NCBI RefSeq assembly: GCF_030711595.1
Contig: NZ_JAUJUJ010000008.1
Span: 1 to 64,000, forward strand
Length of the DNA: 64,000 nt
Direction: 5' to 3'
Source of the DNA: Stenotrophomonas sp. YIM B06876
Lineage (GTDB): Bacteria > Pseudomonadota > Gammaproteobacteria > Xanthomonadales > Xanthomonadaceae
The notes under the pieces are model-generated. The model was not told where the DNA came from and did not search any database. It saw only the letters and a list, made by a program, of their open reading frames with translations. Each line of letters starts with the position of its first letter. Position 1 is the first letter of the stretch. The position numbers and the translations under genes are program-made. Positions 1-7,960 of this stretch are shown here, piece after piece.

Positions 1-1
1 G

Positions 2-304
2 CAGCGCCGGCTGACCGCCCTGCACGAGCGGCTGCTGGCACTGGCATCGCGGCCGCAGGCGGCAATGGCGCGGCAGCTGCAACGCGATGCGCTGCGGCTG
101 CGGGCGCTGGCCCGGTCACTGGAAGCGGTCAGCCCGTTGGCGACCGTCGCGCGCGGCTATTCGATCCTCACCCGCAGCGACGATGGCAGCCTGGTGCGCA
201 GCGCCGTCCAGGTCCGTCCCGGCGACCAGCTGCAGGCCAGACTGGCCGACGGCGTGCTGCAGCTGCGGGTTGAACAGTCCCGCACCGACTGCGCTCAGGG
301 CTGA
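2..304 (+). CDS. xseA: Exodeoxyribonuclease VII large subunit, C-terminal fragment
   Basis: Partial gene entering from the left edge; only about the last 100 residues are present. XseA is the catalytic large subunit of exonuclease VII, which with XseB degrades single-stranded DNA. The visible part has the coiled-coil-like Arg/Leu-rich stretch and then the family signature [13 protein letters not shown], followed by a short beta-rich tail that ends the protein as in other XseA proteins. Its stop codon overlaps the stop of the convergent VirJ-like gene by about 10 bases. The start and nuclease core lie outside the window. Confidence 0.9.
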   Translation, partial: QRRLTALHERLLALASRPQAAMARQLQRDALRLRALARSLEAVSPLATVARGYSILTRSDDGSLVRSAVQVRPGDQLQARLADGVLQLRVEQSRTDCAQG

Positions 305-1419
305 GCCGCAGCGGCCTGCCGCCATCCGTCCAGGATGATCCGCGCGAGCGTGACCGGGTCACGGTCGAAGTGGTGGCCGCCGGGGCGCTCCACCACCTCG
401 GCAATCTGGCCGCGCAGTTCGCGGCACAGGCTGTCTTTTTCTTCCTTGCCATAGATGCACTGCACCCGCACCGGCCGCAGGCCGGCCAGGACCGGCAGGA
501 TCGGCACCTCGCGCGATTTGCCCCAGCCAAACCAGCCACCCACCCGCACCTTGAAATCGGCGCCGTGCGCCAGCCCGAGCAGGGACACGAAACGCACGCT
601 GCGACGCTGCGCCGGGGGCAGCCGCGGATAGGCGAACGGCAGCACATCGGCGCCAAACGAGTAGCCGACCAGGGCCACGTCGTCAGCCTGCCAGCGCGCG
701 CAGTAGTGGCCCAACACCCAGGCCAGGTCATCGGCCAGCTGCTGCGGGGTCTTCTGTTTCCAGAAATAGCGCAGGCTGTTCCAGCCTAGCACTGACACCC
801 CCTGCCGGTTGAGCTCGGCGGCAATGCCCTGGTCCAGCTCACGCCAGCCGCCATCGCCGGACAGCAGGATCACCAGCCGGTGGCTGCCGGGCACCGGCAA
901 TTCGACCAGCGGCAATGCCCGCTTGCCCGGCGCAGCCGGTTGCGGGAAACGCGTGGTGGCCGCCTCCCCCAGCGCAACGTCGGTGGCCCCGGCCGGCAAC
1001 ACCTGCAGCGCGCCGGCCAGCGCCGCCAGTGGGCCGGTAATGCAATCGGCCGACCTGCCCGGCGCAGGGGCTTCTCGCACCAGTGCCCCCGGGGGAGCGC
1101 TCGCGGCACCCTGCCGTACCAGCGTCGCGCCGGCACCATCACCGACCAGCAAGGGCGGCAGGAAGGCGTCCCACTGCCCGCGTTCCAGTAATTTCCTCGC
1201 CAGCCGTTCGGCAGCTTCGGCCAGCCCCGTACAGGGACCCGGCGGCGCGGAATCAGGAAACAGCAGCAGCACCGCCCGCGCCGGCCCCTGCGGGCGCACC
1301 GGTTGCGGCTCGCCATGGAGCCCTTCCAGCGTCGCCTGCCGGTGCGTCCACAACGCGTAGCCGCCAAGCAGCACCACCAGCAGCAAGGTGCTCCACCCTT
1401 GCCGGCTCCTCCACTTCAT
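295..1419 (-). CDS. VirJ/AcvB-family serine hydrolase (virulence factor family)
   Basis: A 374-residue protein with an N-terminal membrane anchor or signal (residues about 8-25) and a C-terminal alpha/beta-hydrolase domain of the VirJ type: the GDGGW strand motif near 187-192, a nucleophile elbow GYSFGAD at 252-258 (Ser254) and a C-terminal GGHHFD that can supply the catalytic His. AcvB/VirJ proteins are periplasmic; AcvB is reported to hydrolyse lysyl-phosphatidylglycerol, so a lipid substrate is plausible here but is inference. I chose the ATG at 1419 because it gives a clean signal segment; longer in-frame starts run into the neighbouring protease gene. Lies 47 bases downstream of the M48 protease gene on the same strand. 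Confidence 0.8.
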   Translation of the reverse strand: MKWRSRQGWSTLLLVVLLGGYALWTHRQATLEGLHGEPQPVRPQGPARAVLLLFPDSAPPGPCTGLAEAAERLARKLLERGQWDAFLPPLLVGDGAGATLVRQGAASAPPGALVREAPAPGRSADCITGPLAALAGALQVLPAGATDVALGEAATTRFPQPAAPGKRALPLVELPVPGSHRLVILLSGDGGWRELDQGIAAELNRQGVSVLGWNSLRYFWKQKTPQQLADDLAWVLGHYCARWQADDVALVGYSFGADVLPFAYPRLPPAQRRSVRFVSLLGLAHGADFKVRVGGWFGWGKSREVPILPVLAGLRPVRVQCIYGKEEKDSLCRELRGQIAEVVERPGGHHFDRDPVTLARIILDGWRQAAAAQP

Positions 1420-1466
1420 CGTCTGGCTCCCGTCCTTCCCGCACTCACGCGCACACGCCGGCCTCC

Positions 1467-2381
1467 TCAGACGCCGGCAGCGGCTCCGCGGCAGAAGCGC
1501 TGCCGGTACTCCATCGCCTTGGGCATCAACGCCTGCAGGTTCTGGATCCGGGTCCCGGGATTGGGATGGGTGGAGGAGAACTCCGGCGGCGCCTGCCCGC
1601 CGCTGGCCGAATCCATGCGTTCCCACAGCGGAACGGCTTCCTGCGGATTGAAACACGCGGCCGCCGCCAGCATCAGCCCGACTTCGTCAGCCTGGGTTTC
1701 ATGGCTGCGCGCATACGGCAGCAGATAGCCGTAGCCCATCGCGGCCATCATCATCTGTTGCTGCTGGGCATCCATGCCACTGGCCGCACCGGCCATCTGC
1801 CCGATCTGGGTCAGCTTCTGCTGGGCCATGCGCTGCGCACCGTGGCGCAGCAACGCATGGGCGATTTCGTGGCCCATCACCACCGCCACCGCATCGGCGT
1901 TCTGCGCCACCGGCAGCAACCCGGTATAGACCGCCATCTTGCCGCCGGGCAGGCAGAACGCATTGGCCTGGTCGGACTGGATCACATTGACGTCCCAGTC
2001 GAAGTCGCGGGAGAAATGCCGGGGCTGTTGCCCGTGTTCGGCGGCCAACGCGCTTTCCACCACGTCCACCTTGGCGATCAGGCGCCGCGCGATCTCGCGC
2101 ACCTGGCGCGCCACCTGAGAATGGGGATCGAGCGGATGTTCCTGCGACAGGATCTGCTGGTAAGCCTGCAAACCCAGCGCTTTTTCCTGCTCGGCGTCCA
2201 GGCTGTTGTCGATCAGTACCTTCTGGCCGGTATACGGATCAACACTGCGGTTGGACAGGTAATAGCAGCCGCCATACACCGCAAATCCGAGCAGGATGAT
2301 CCAGCGGAAATTGCCGAAAAGCCCGCCGCGACGACCGGCTTGCCCGGCGCCGCGCTGCCTGCCTGAGGGATCTTGTCGCAT
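1467..2381 (-). CDS. M48-family zinc metalloprotease
   Basis: A 304-residue membrane-anchored peptidase. One transmembrane segment at about 24-41 follows a short basic N-terminus, so the catalytic part should face the periplasm. The zinc site is HEIAH at 171-175, and the third ligand lies in HETQADE near 227-233, both typical of peptidase family M48 (LoiP/YcaL/YggG group). These proteases trim or degrade envelope proteins. It is followed by the VirJ-like gene on the same strand and preceded by the FGE-fold lipoprotein gene, 66 bases away. The natural substrate cannot be read from the sequence. Confidence 0.85.
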   Translation of the reverse strand: MRQDPSGRQRGAGQAGRRGGLFGNFRWIILLGFAVYGGCYYLSNRSVDPYTGQKVLIDNSLDAEQEKALGLQAYQQILSQEHPLDPHSQVARQVREIARRLIAKVDVVESALAAEHGQQPRHFSRDFDWDVNVIQSDQANAFCLPGGKMAVYTGLLPVAQNADAVAVVMGHEIAHALLRHGAQRMAQQKLTQIGQMAGAASGMDAQQQQMMMAAMGYGYLLPYARSHETQADEVGLMLAAAACFNPQEAVPLWERMDSASGGQAPPEFSSTHPNPGTRIQNLQALMPKAMEYRQRFCRGAAAGV

Positions 2382-2447
2382 GGTGTGGATCCGAAGATGC
2401 GCCGGAGCGGCGGCGGCGATCTTAGCGCGCGCCCGGAGGCGGCGATG

Positions 2448-4331
2448 TCAAATGCCGCGCACCAGGCGGAAGCCGATGCGGGCACTGGTGGCATCCGAAT
2501 CCTGCGCCAGTCGCCACGCCGCACGCGTCTGCTCGGGGGCGTTGGCCCAGTTGCCGCCGCGTACCAGCCGCTGCCGGCAGCCGGGGTTGTACCAGGCGGC
2601 ACCGTCGGCCGGTGCACGCCGGTAGCTGGCATGCCAGCAGTCGGCGACCCACTCGCTCACATTGCCGCCCATGTCGTGCAGCCCCCAGCGGTTGGCGCGG
2701 AAGCTGGCCACCGGCGCCACGCCCCAGTAGCCGTCGCCGTAGCCGATGAAGGCGTTGCTCCAATGGCGGCCACTGGGGGACACATCTTCGCTGCCGGTAA
2801 AGTTGCCGGTGCCTTCCGGCGGCACGCCGGCATCGCCCCACGGGTAGCGCCCACTGGTGCCGGCACGCATCGCATATTCGAATTCGGCCTCGCTCGGCAG
2901 CCGGTAATAGCGGCCGGTCTGCTCCGACAGCCACGCCGCATACGCCTCGGCGTCGCGCACGCTGACGTGTATCACCGGGTTGTTGGGCGGGGCCTTGGCG
3001 CCGTTGTAATCCGAGCGCCAATCCACGCCGCTGTGACGGACGAAATTGCCGCTGCGCTCGTCATAGACCACCGAATGCCCGCGCCGGGTGGCGCGCGGCC
3101 GGGCATGGGTGGCTTCAACGAAGCGGCCGAATTCGGCGACGGTGACTTCGGTGATCGACATCGCAAAGCCGCGCTCAAAGCGCACGTAATGCTGCGGACG
3201 CTCGGCGTCGCTGGCCCCCAGCTCGGCGTAGCCCGCGCCCATCTGGAAGCCGCCATGCGGAACCACGATCATCTGCGGGCCGCGGCCCCCTTCGCGCAGG
3301 GCGTCGGTGAACACCTGCCCCGGTCGGAAGCTGCCGTAGTGGCTGACCAGATCGATCCGCTCGCGCAATTGCGCCACCGCCGCATCCCCGGGCAAGGCGA
3401 TCCGCAACGCCCGCTCCAGCTTTTCACGCGCCGGTTTCAAACCCTGTGGTGTGGCCAGATCGCGCAGGCCACCATCGCGCAAGGCCGCCACCTGCGCAGC
3501 GCGCATCGCCTCGATGCGCACCCGGGCGTCGGCCACGGTTACCGCGCCCGGACGGATGGCAGCGGCTTTCTGCAGCCACTGCACGGCCATCGGAAAATCA
3601 GCCACCGTCGCCGTCAGTTCGGCGCGGCGGATCAACCCGCTTTCCACCGCCGCCAAACCCTGCGTGGCACGGCTGGACCCGGGCGCCAGCGCCAGCGCGG
3701 CGCGGAAGTTCGCCAGGGCACGGCCGCCGTCTTCGCCCAGACGGTCATTGCGCAGGTCTTCTTCACCGGCACGGTTGAACGCCAATACCTGCTGCGAACG
3801 TTGCACGCGCTGCTGCAGGCGGTTGCTGGCTTCATCGTCGGGGGCCAGGGTCGCAGCCACCCGGACCAGCTCGACCGCCTGCAGCAGCGCCTGGCGCTGC
3901 TCCTCGGGCTGCGTCAACAACCTCTCGGCGCTTTTCAGCAGGCGTTGCCGCGCTTTCAACAGGCCCTGCCTGGCTTCCCGGTCCTGTGGCTGCAACGAAA
4001 GAATGGCCAGATACAGCGGAATGGCGTCCTCGGCGCCCTGATACAACCGGTCTGCCGCCAGCGCTTTGGCCGCATCGCGCCGCGCCTTACCCAGATCTGC
4101 GGGCTGCAGCTGCACCTGCGGGATGATCCACGCCGGCCTGTTTTCAACTCGCGCCGGAAGCGGCGCCGGAAGCGGCGCCGGCAGCGGCTCCGGTCGCGGC
4201 ACCTCCACCACCTCGCGCTGCGGCGCCTGCGCATCGGCCGCGTGCGGCGAAGGAGACGGCGCTTGCGTGCAGGCACTGCCGGCAAGCGCCAGCAGCCAGG
4301 TTGTCCGCAGCAGATGAGCGCTAATGCGCAA
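2448..4331 (-). CDS. TPR-like lipoprotein with C-terminal formylglycine-generating-enzyme-fold (SUMF1) domain
   Basis: A 627-residue exported protein. The N-terminus has a hydrophobic core ending AGSAC, which fits the broad lipobox pattern with Cys at about 21, then a Pro-rich linker of PLPA repeats. Residues about 75-330 are helical, TPR-like and rich in Ala, Leu and Arg. Residues about 350-627 form a SUMF1/FGE-sulfatase domain (PF03781), with the strand VPHGGFQMG, the motif LPSEAEFEYAMRAG, GNVSEWV and a terminal RGGNW...IGFRLVRG. The catalytic Cys pair of true formylglycine-generating enzymes is absent from the RGGNW region, so sulfatase activation is unlikely; a structural or EgtB/PvdO-like role is possible. 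The function is unknown to me. Confidence 0.75.
   Translation of the reverse strand: MRISAHLLRTTWLLALAGSACTQAPSPSPHAADAQAPQREVVEVPRPEPLPAPLPAPLPARVENRPAWIIPQVQLQPADLGKARRDAAKALAADRLYQGAEDAIPLYLAILSLQPQDREARQGLLKARQRLLKSAERLLTQPEEQRQALLQAVELVRVAATLAPDDEASNRLQQRVQRSQQVLAFNRAGEEDLRNDRLGEDGGRALANFRAALALAPGSSRATQGLAAVESGLIRRAELTATVADFPMAVQWLQKAAAIRPGAVTVADARVRIEAMRAAQVAALRDGGLRDLATPQGLKPAREKLERALRIALPGDAAVAQLRERIDLVSHYGSFRPGQVFTDALREGGRGPQMIVVPHGGFQMGAGYAELGASDAERPQHYVRFERGFAMSITEVTVAEFGRFVEATHARPRATRRGHSVVYDERSGNFVRHSGVDWRSDYNGAKAPPNNPVIHVSVRDAEAYAAWLSEQTGRYYRLPSEAEFEYAMRAGTSGRYPWGDAGVPPEGTGNFTGSEDVSPSGRHWSNAFIGYGDGYWGVAPVASFRANRWGLHDMGGNVSEWVADCWHASYRRAPADGAAWYNPGCRQRLVRGGNWANAPEQTRAAWRLAQDSDATSARIGFRLVRGI
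4151..4198 (-). repeat. Four tandem 12-bp units inside the lipoprotein gene
   Basis: Units begin at 4151, 4163, 4175 and 4187. The first two are identical, the third differs by one base and the fourth by a few. They encode the PLPA tetrapeptide repeats in the linker behind the lipobox. The unit is a multiple of three, so gain or loss of a unit would change linker length without a frameshift. Confidence 0.85.
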
Positions 4332-4431
4332 GGCCCCTCCCTTCGTTGTACATGGCTGGCGTGACCGTGGCCCGGCCGACGTTAGGCTATTCTCGCCTGC
4401 CAGAGCAAACCCTGCAGTTGACGGATATCAC

Positions 4432-5523
4432 GTGGCTTATTGGATCACACACCCGGCGGAACTCGACGAACGCTACCGCCAGCGTCCCAGCCGGATCGGG
4501 CTGGATACGGAATTCATCCGCGAGCGCACCTACTGGCCGCAACTGGCGCTGGTGCAGATGGCGGTCGGCGACGAAATCCTGCTGATCGACCCGCTGATTC
4601 CCGGGATGACCGACGCCCTGCGCCCGTGGCTGACCGATCCGGAGATCCTCAAGGTGATGCACAGCGCCAGCGAGGATCTGGTCGCCTTCAAGTGCGCCTG
4701 CAACGCCGTTCCCAGGCCGCTGTTCGACACCCAGACCGGCGCGGCGCTGGCCGGAATCGGCAGCGGCATGGGCTACCAGAAGCTGGTGGCCGAGATCACC
4801 GGCACTGCCTTGCCCAAGGGCGAGACCCGCTCGGACTGGATGCGCCGCCCGCTTTCGCCCTCGCAGCTGGAATACGCGGCCGACGATGTGGTGCACCTGT
4901 TCGCGCTGCACGATGAAATTGCACAACGCCTGCAAACGCAGTCACGCCAGGCGTGGCTGCAGGAAGACTGCGAGCGGATGCTGGCCAATGCCGAGAATGA
5001 CGAGAGCGAGCGTTGGCCGCACACCAGCATGCGCGCATCGCAATTCCTGGATGCCGATGCCCAGCATCGCCTGTTGCGCCTGCTGCGCTGGCGCGATGTA
5101 CAGGCCCGGCAGAACGACAAGCCGCGCAGCTGGATCCTCGACAACGAGCTGGCCACGACATTGGCGAAGTTCCCGCCGGCCGATCCAGCCGCCATGCAGC
5201 GCCAGTTCGAGCGCTTCCCGAAAGCCCCGCGTAAACTGGCATCGCAGCTATGGCAGGCATTGATCACGCCGCTGCAAGACGAGGCCACTGCGCCGCTGGT
5301 GCCACCGGCCAGCGACAGCAACAAGGCCGCGCTGAAACGTCTGCAGGAGGCTGTCGCCGCGCATGCCGCCACGCTTGGACTGCCCGAGGGCGTGCTGGCC
5401 TCGCGCAAGCACCTGGAGTCGTGGATCGAACAGGGGCAATGGCCGCCCGCCTTGGGCCAGTGGCGCCGACAGGAACTGGAACACCGCCTGCAGCCACTGA
5501 TCATGGATGCTGCCGGGCGATAA
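4432..5523 (+). CDS. rnd: Ribonuclease D
   Basis: A 363-residue 3'-5' exoribonuclease that trims tRNA 3' ends and other structured RNAs. The DEDD motifs are visible: exo I in GLDTEF (Asp25, Glu27), exo II in VMHSASEDL and exo III in YAADDV. HRDC-type helical domains fill the second half. The length matches the family (E. coli 375). I chose the GTG at 4432, which begins VAYWITHPAEL; the longer in-frame ATG at 4324 would overlap the divergent lipoprotein gene and adds non-conserved residues. No strong ribosome-binding site is visible for either. Followed by a hairpin and tRNA-Ala. Confidence 0.9.
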   Translation: MAYWITHPAELDERYRQRPSRIGLDTEFIRERTYWPQLALVQMAVGDEILLIDPLIPGMTDALRPWLTDPEILKVMHSASEDLVAFKCACNAVPRPLFDTQTGAALAGIGSGMGYQKLVAEITGTALPKGETRSDWMRRPLSPSQLEYAADDVVHLFALHDEIAQRLQTQSRQAWLQEDCERMLANAENDESERWPHTSMRASQFLDADAQHRLLRLLRWRDVQARQNDKPRSWILDNELATTLAKFPPADPAAMQRQFERFPKAPRKLASQLWQALITPLQDEATAPLVPPASDSNKAALKRLQEAVAAHAATLGLPEGVLASRKHLESWIEQGQWPPALGQWRRQELEHRLQPLIMDAAGR

Positions 5524-5539
5524 CCACCCGCCCTCGGAA

Positions 5540-5564
5540 TCGTCCCGTCGCAATGGCGGGACGA
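5540..5564 (+). terminator. GC-rich stem-loop after rnd, no U tract
   Basis: A perfect 8-bp inverted repeat (TCGTCCCG / CGGGACGA) with a 9-base loop begins 16 bases after the rnd stop. There is no T run, so it may be a processing or pausing hairpin rather than a classical intrinsic terminator. In the rest of the stretch 5565-5795 I see nothing I can name. Confidence 0.45.
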
Positions 5565-5795
5565 CTGCAGTGCAGGTCATGCCCGCCATCTCCCGCACCG
5601 TTGCTGCCGTGCCAAAGGGACTCCGTCGACGGTGGACGGGGCGCGGCTTCATCCGCAGCTGGGGCGCAGCAGGCTGACCAGGACGTTGCATCCAACATGT
5701 GGCGCTCAGCGGCGCCCGGGAATGACGCCCGCAAAGCAGCAGCCCGAAACCGCCGCCTGCACGGGAGAAATTTTCCGCCGTACCGGCGACGCAAA

Positions 5796-5830
5796 CAAAA
5801 ACGCGCCACACCTTGGGGGTGCGACGCGCT
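5796..5830 (-). terminator. Intrinsic terminator of tRNA-Ala
   Basis: Read on the minus strand, a stem GCGCG..CACC / GGTG..CGCG is followed by a run of T. It begins about 10 bases after the 3' end of tRNA-Ala. Confidence 0.75.
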
Positions 5831-5840
5831 TTGCATGTCG

Positions 5841-5916
5841 TGGTGGAGCGGAAGGGGATCGAACCCTCGACCTTCGCGATGCGAACGCGACGCTCTCCCA
5901 GCTGAGCTACCGCCCC
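5841..5916 (-). tRNA. tRNA-Ala (anticodon CGC)
   Basis: A 76-base cloverleaf including an encoded CCA. The acceptor stem GGGGCGG/CCGCTCC contains the G3-U70 wobble pair that is the alanine identity element. The anticodon loop TTCGCAT gives anticodon CGC, reading GCG. The D-arm GCTCAGCTGGGAGAGC and T-loop TTCGATC are normal. Confidence 0.97.
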
Positions 5917-5929
5917 GTACGACGGGGGA

Positions 5930-5959
5930 ATCTTACCGGGTCCGATGGGCATCCGCCAA
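5930..5959 (-). promoter_or_regulatory. Sigma-70 promoter of tRNA-Ala
   Basis: On the minus strand a -35 TTGGCG (5954-5959) and a -10 TAAGAT (5930-5935) are separated by 18 bases, a few bases upstream of the mature tRNA 5' end. Confidence 0.6.
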
Positions 5960-6137
5960 CAGAAATCGAAAATTCCGGGTGACAAACCATCCCGCGCACG
6001 CCTGTGTCCCGTTGCGTTCCCGCACAGCGACAAGTCCCGGCCACCGCTTTGAATCCCGCCTGCGGCAGCGCTGGCATTCCAGGATATGCATCTGCGCCCC
6101 GGAAACCGGTCAATCGAAAATTCTTTTGCATTTTCTC

Positions 6138-6166
6138 TTGCCGAATCCTGAAGACCTTCGTATCAT
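6138..6166 (+). promoter_or_regulatory. Sigma-70 promoter of tRNA-Phe
   Basis: A -35 TTGCCG (6138-6143) and a -10 TATCAT (6161-6166) with a 17-base spacer lie about 36 bases before the tRNA. Confidence 0.6.
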
Positions 6167-6202
6167 GCGCGTCCTCGCTGGCAACAACGCAGCGACAAAA
6201 GT

Positions 6203-6278
6203 GGCCGAGTAGCTCAGTTGGTAGAGCAGGGGATTGAAAATCCCCGTGTCGGCGGTTCGATTCCGTCCTCGGCCACCA
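6203..6278 (+). tRNA. tRNA-Phe (anticodon GAA)
   Basis: A 76-base cloverleaf with encoded CCA. The acceptor stem is GGCCGAG/CTCGGCC. The anticodon stem GGGGA/TCCCC encloses the loop TTGAAAA, giving anticodon GAA. The D and T arms are standard. Confidence 0.97.
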
Positions 6279-6286
6279 TTTACAGA

Positions 6287-6313
6287 AAGCCTGCAGAAAT
6301 GCGGGCTTTTTTG
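6287..6313 (+). terminator. Intrinsic terminator of tRNA-Phe
   Basis: A stem AGCC.GC / GC.GGCT with a small loop is followed by six T, starting 9 bases after the tRNA. Confidence 0.8.
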
Positions 6314-6512
6314 TTTCCATTGTTGCCTGGCGGGAACCGGCACGGACTGCCGATAGCGGATTGACGGCATGGGTCTTGATCGGCGCGGACCACAACCCCG
6401 CCCGTCTCGATCGTTACCTCCGCACGCGATACCGTGCCGGTGGCAAACAAAAGCTTCACTTCCGCGGCGTCGACATTGCCTACCCTGCGCTGACCTCCGG
6501 GGAGAGACAGAC

Positions 6513-7049
6513 ATGCGCGGTCATCCTTTGTTGTTCCTGCTGCTGGCGCTGTTCGCCCCGGCCGCGATTGCCGCACCGGCAGTAAGCTCGGTGCAACATC
6601 TGGACATGGATCGTTACGCCGGGCAGTGGCATGAGATCGCCCACCTGCCGGTGTCGTTCCAGAAAAAATGCATCGCCGGGATCACCGCCACCTACAGCCT
6701 GCGCAGCGATGGCCGCATCAGCGTCATCAACGCCTGCAAGACCGGTGAGGGCAAGCGCCTGGAGGCGACAGGAGTGGCGCGCCCGGTCACCGGCCACCCC
6801 GGCCGTCTGCAGGTGCGTTTCGCGCCCGACTGGCTGTCATGGCTTCCGCTGGTGTGGGCGGACTACTGGGTAATCGCGCTGGACCCGGAGTACCAGTGGG
6901 CGGTGATCGGCGGACCGGACCGGAAATATCTGTGGATCCTCTCGCGCACCGCGGACATGGACGCCGCACTGTTCGAGCGCCTCAAGCAGCGGGCGGTGGA
7001 CATGGGTTACGAGCTGGCCCCGCTCAAGGTGATGGCCCCATTGCGTTGA
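6513..7049 (+). CDS. Lipocalin family protein (Blc-like), exported
   Basis: A 178-residue protein with a signal peptide of about 20 residues ending AIAA and no lipobox Cys, unlike E. coli Blc, so it should be soluble in the periplasm. The lipocalin signature is clear: YAGQWHEIAHLP at about 31-42, corresponding to the family GxWYEIA motif, then an eight-strand barrel pattern and the conserved segment DYWVIALDPEYQWAVIGGPDRKYLWILSR. Bacterial lipocalins bind fatty acids or lysophospholipids. Start ATG at 6513 has a good Shine-Dalgarno (GGGGAGAGA). It is monocistronic, followed by a hairpin. Confidence 0.85.
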   Translation: MRGHPLLFLLLALFAPAAIAAPAVSSVQHLDMDRYAGQWHEIAHLPVSFQKKCIAGITATYSLRSDGRISVINACKTGEGKRLEATGVARPVTGHPGRLQVRFAPDWLSWLPLVWADYWVIALDPEYQWAVIGGPDRKYLWILSRTADMDAALFERLKQRAVDMGYELAPLKVMAPLR

Positions 7050-7061
7050 AAACGGCCGCCA

Positions 7062-7087
7062 GCGCCTGACGGTCCGCTGACAGGCGC
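7062..7087 (+). terminator. Weak stem-loop after the lipocalin gene
   Basis: GCGCCTG and CAGGCGC form a 7-bp stem with a 12-base loop, 12 bases after the stop. There is no T tract. It is followed by a second short copy of GGCGCGACA. Confidence 0.35.
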
Positions 7088-7425
7088 GACAGGCGCGACA
7101 GTCGGCGGCGTCGCACTCCGTCCGCAGCAGTGCAGGATTCAACGCCCCCTCCTACATCACGAACCTCGGATTCCTCCTGGCCCACCGGTTCAAACCATTT
7201 GCGCGCAAGCGCAGCGGTTGTGGCGACGGCCGGACTGCATTGCTGCATCCGCCACAAAGTGGACGAAAAAAGCGCAGCGAGCCCGCCGCGTGCCGCCTTG
7301 AGGGATGGCCTCAGGGCGCAGCCTGCGCCCTGCCGTCGCGCGGAGCGCCCACCCCGGCCTTACTCCCGCCATACGCCGTAGTATCCTGAGGTCGATCCCC
7401 TATCCAGTTCCGAGGACCGTGCGGC
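7088..7425. other. Non-coding stretch with clustered hairpins
   Basis: No convincing coding region. It holds a near-perfect palindrome at 7313-7331 (AGGGCGCAG, one base, CTGCGCCCT), a small TGAGG/CCTCA hairpin just to its left, and to the left of that a GC-rich segment that on the minus strand ends in six T (about 7266-7271). This could be a small RNA read on the minus strand or merely intergenic structure. The right end must contain the promoter of the lipoprotein gene at 7426. Confidence 0.4.
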
Positions 7426-7902
7426 ATGCGCCAATTTACCCAGTACGCCCTGATCGCCCTTTGCGCGCTTGCGCTGACCGCCTGTGGCAACAGCACGGTC
7501 AAGCGCGTCTCCGAACCGGCCGCCAGCATCCAACAGCTCACCGTCGGCAATGACGGCCACTGGACCGTGGAGCTGCGCCTGCGCAATTACAGTTCGATGC
7601 CGATGCGCTTTGATCACGTCGCACTGAAGATCACCGTCGGCGACCAGCTGGCCGGCACGCTGACCGCCTCGCCGGCACTGTCGATCGGTCCGGAATCGGC
7701 CGATGTGGTGCGCGTGGAACTGCAACCGGCCTCCCCGGCGCGCCTCGTTGTTGCCGATACCCTCGCCGGCGCACGCGCACTGCCCTATGAGCTGCAGGGC
7801 GAGATCAGTGTCACCCCCGAAGCGCGCAAGCAGCGCAGCTTCCCGCTGCAGTCACGCAACACCCTCAGCCCCGCGCCCGGACTGCCCGGCGTGCTGCGCT
7901 GA
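7426..7902 (+). CDS. Small lipoprotein, LEA/WHy-like beta domain
   Basis: A 158-residue lipoprotein: signal peptide with lipobox LTAC (Cys at about 20), then one compact beta-sandwich-like domain with the pattern of late-embryogenesis-abundant type 2 / WHy proteins (WTVELRLRNYSSMPMRFDHVALKI...). Such domains are found in desiccation-related and flagellar or pilus accessory proteins; the role here is unknown. It precedes the acyl-CoA dehydrogenase gene by 58 bases on the same strand and may be co-transcribed. Domain identification rests on pattern only. Confidence 0.65.
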   Translation: MRQFTQYALIALCALALTACGNSTVKRVSEPAASIQQLTVGNDGHWTVELRLRNYSSMPMRFDHVALKITVGDQLAGTLTASPALSIGPESADVVRVELQPASPARLVVADTLAGARALPYELQGEISVTPEARKQRSFPLQSRNTLSPAPGLPGVLR

Positions 7903-7960
7903 TCTCCCACCTGCATCGCGGCGCGCAGCGCCGCCGCACCCATCGTTCGAGGTTTGGTTG

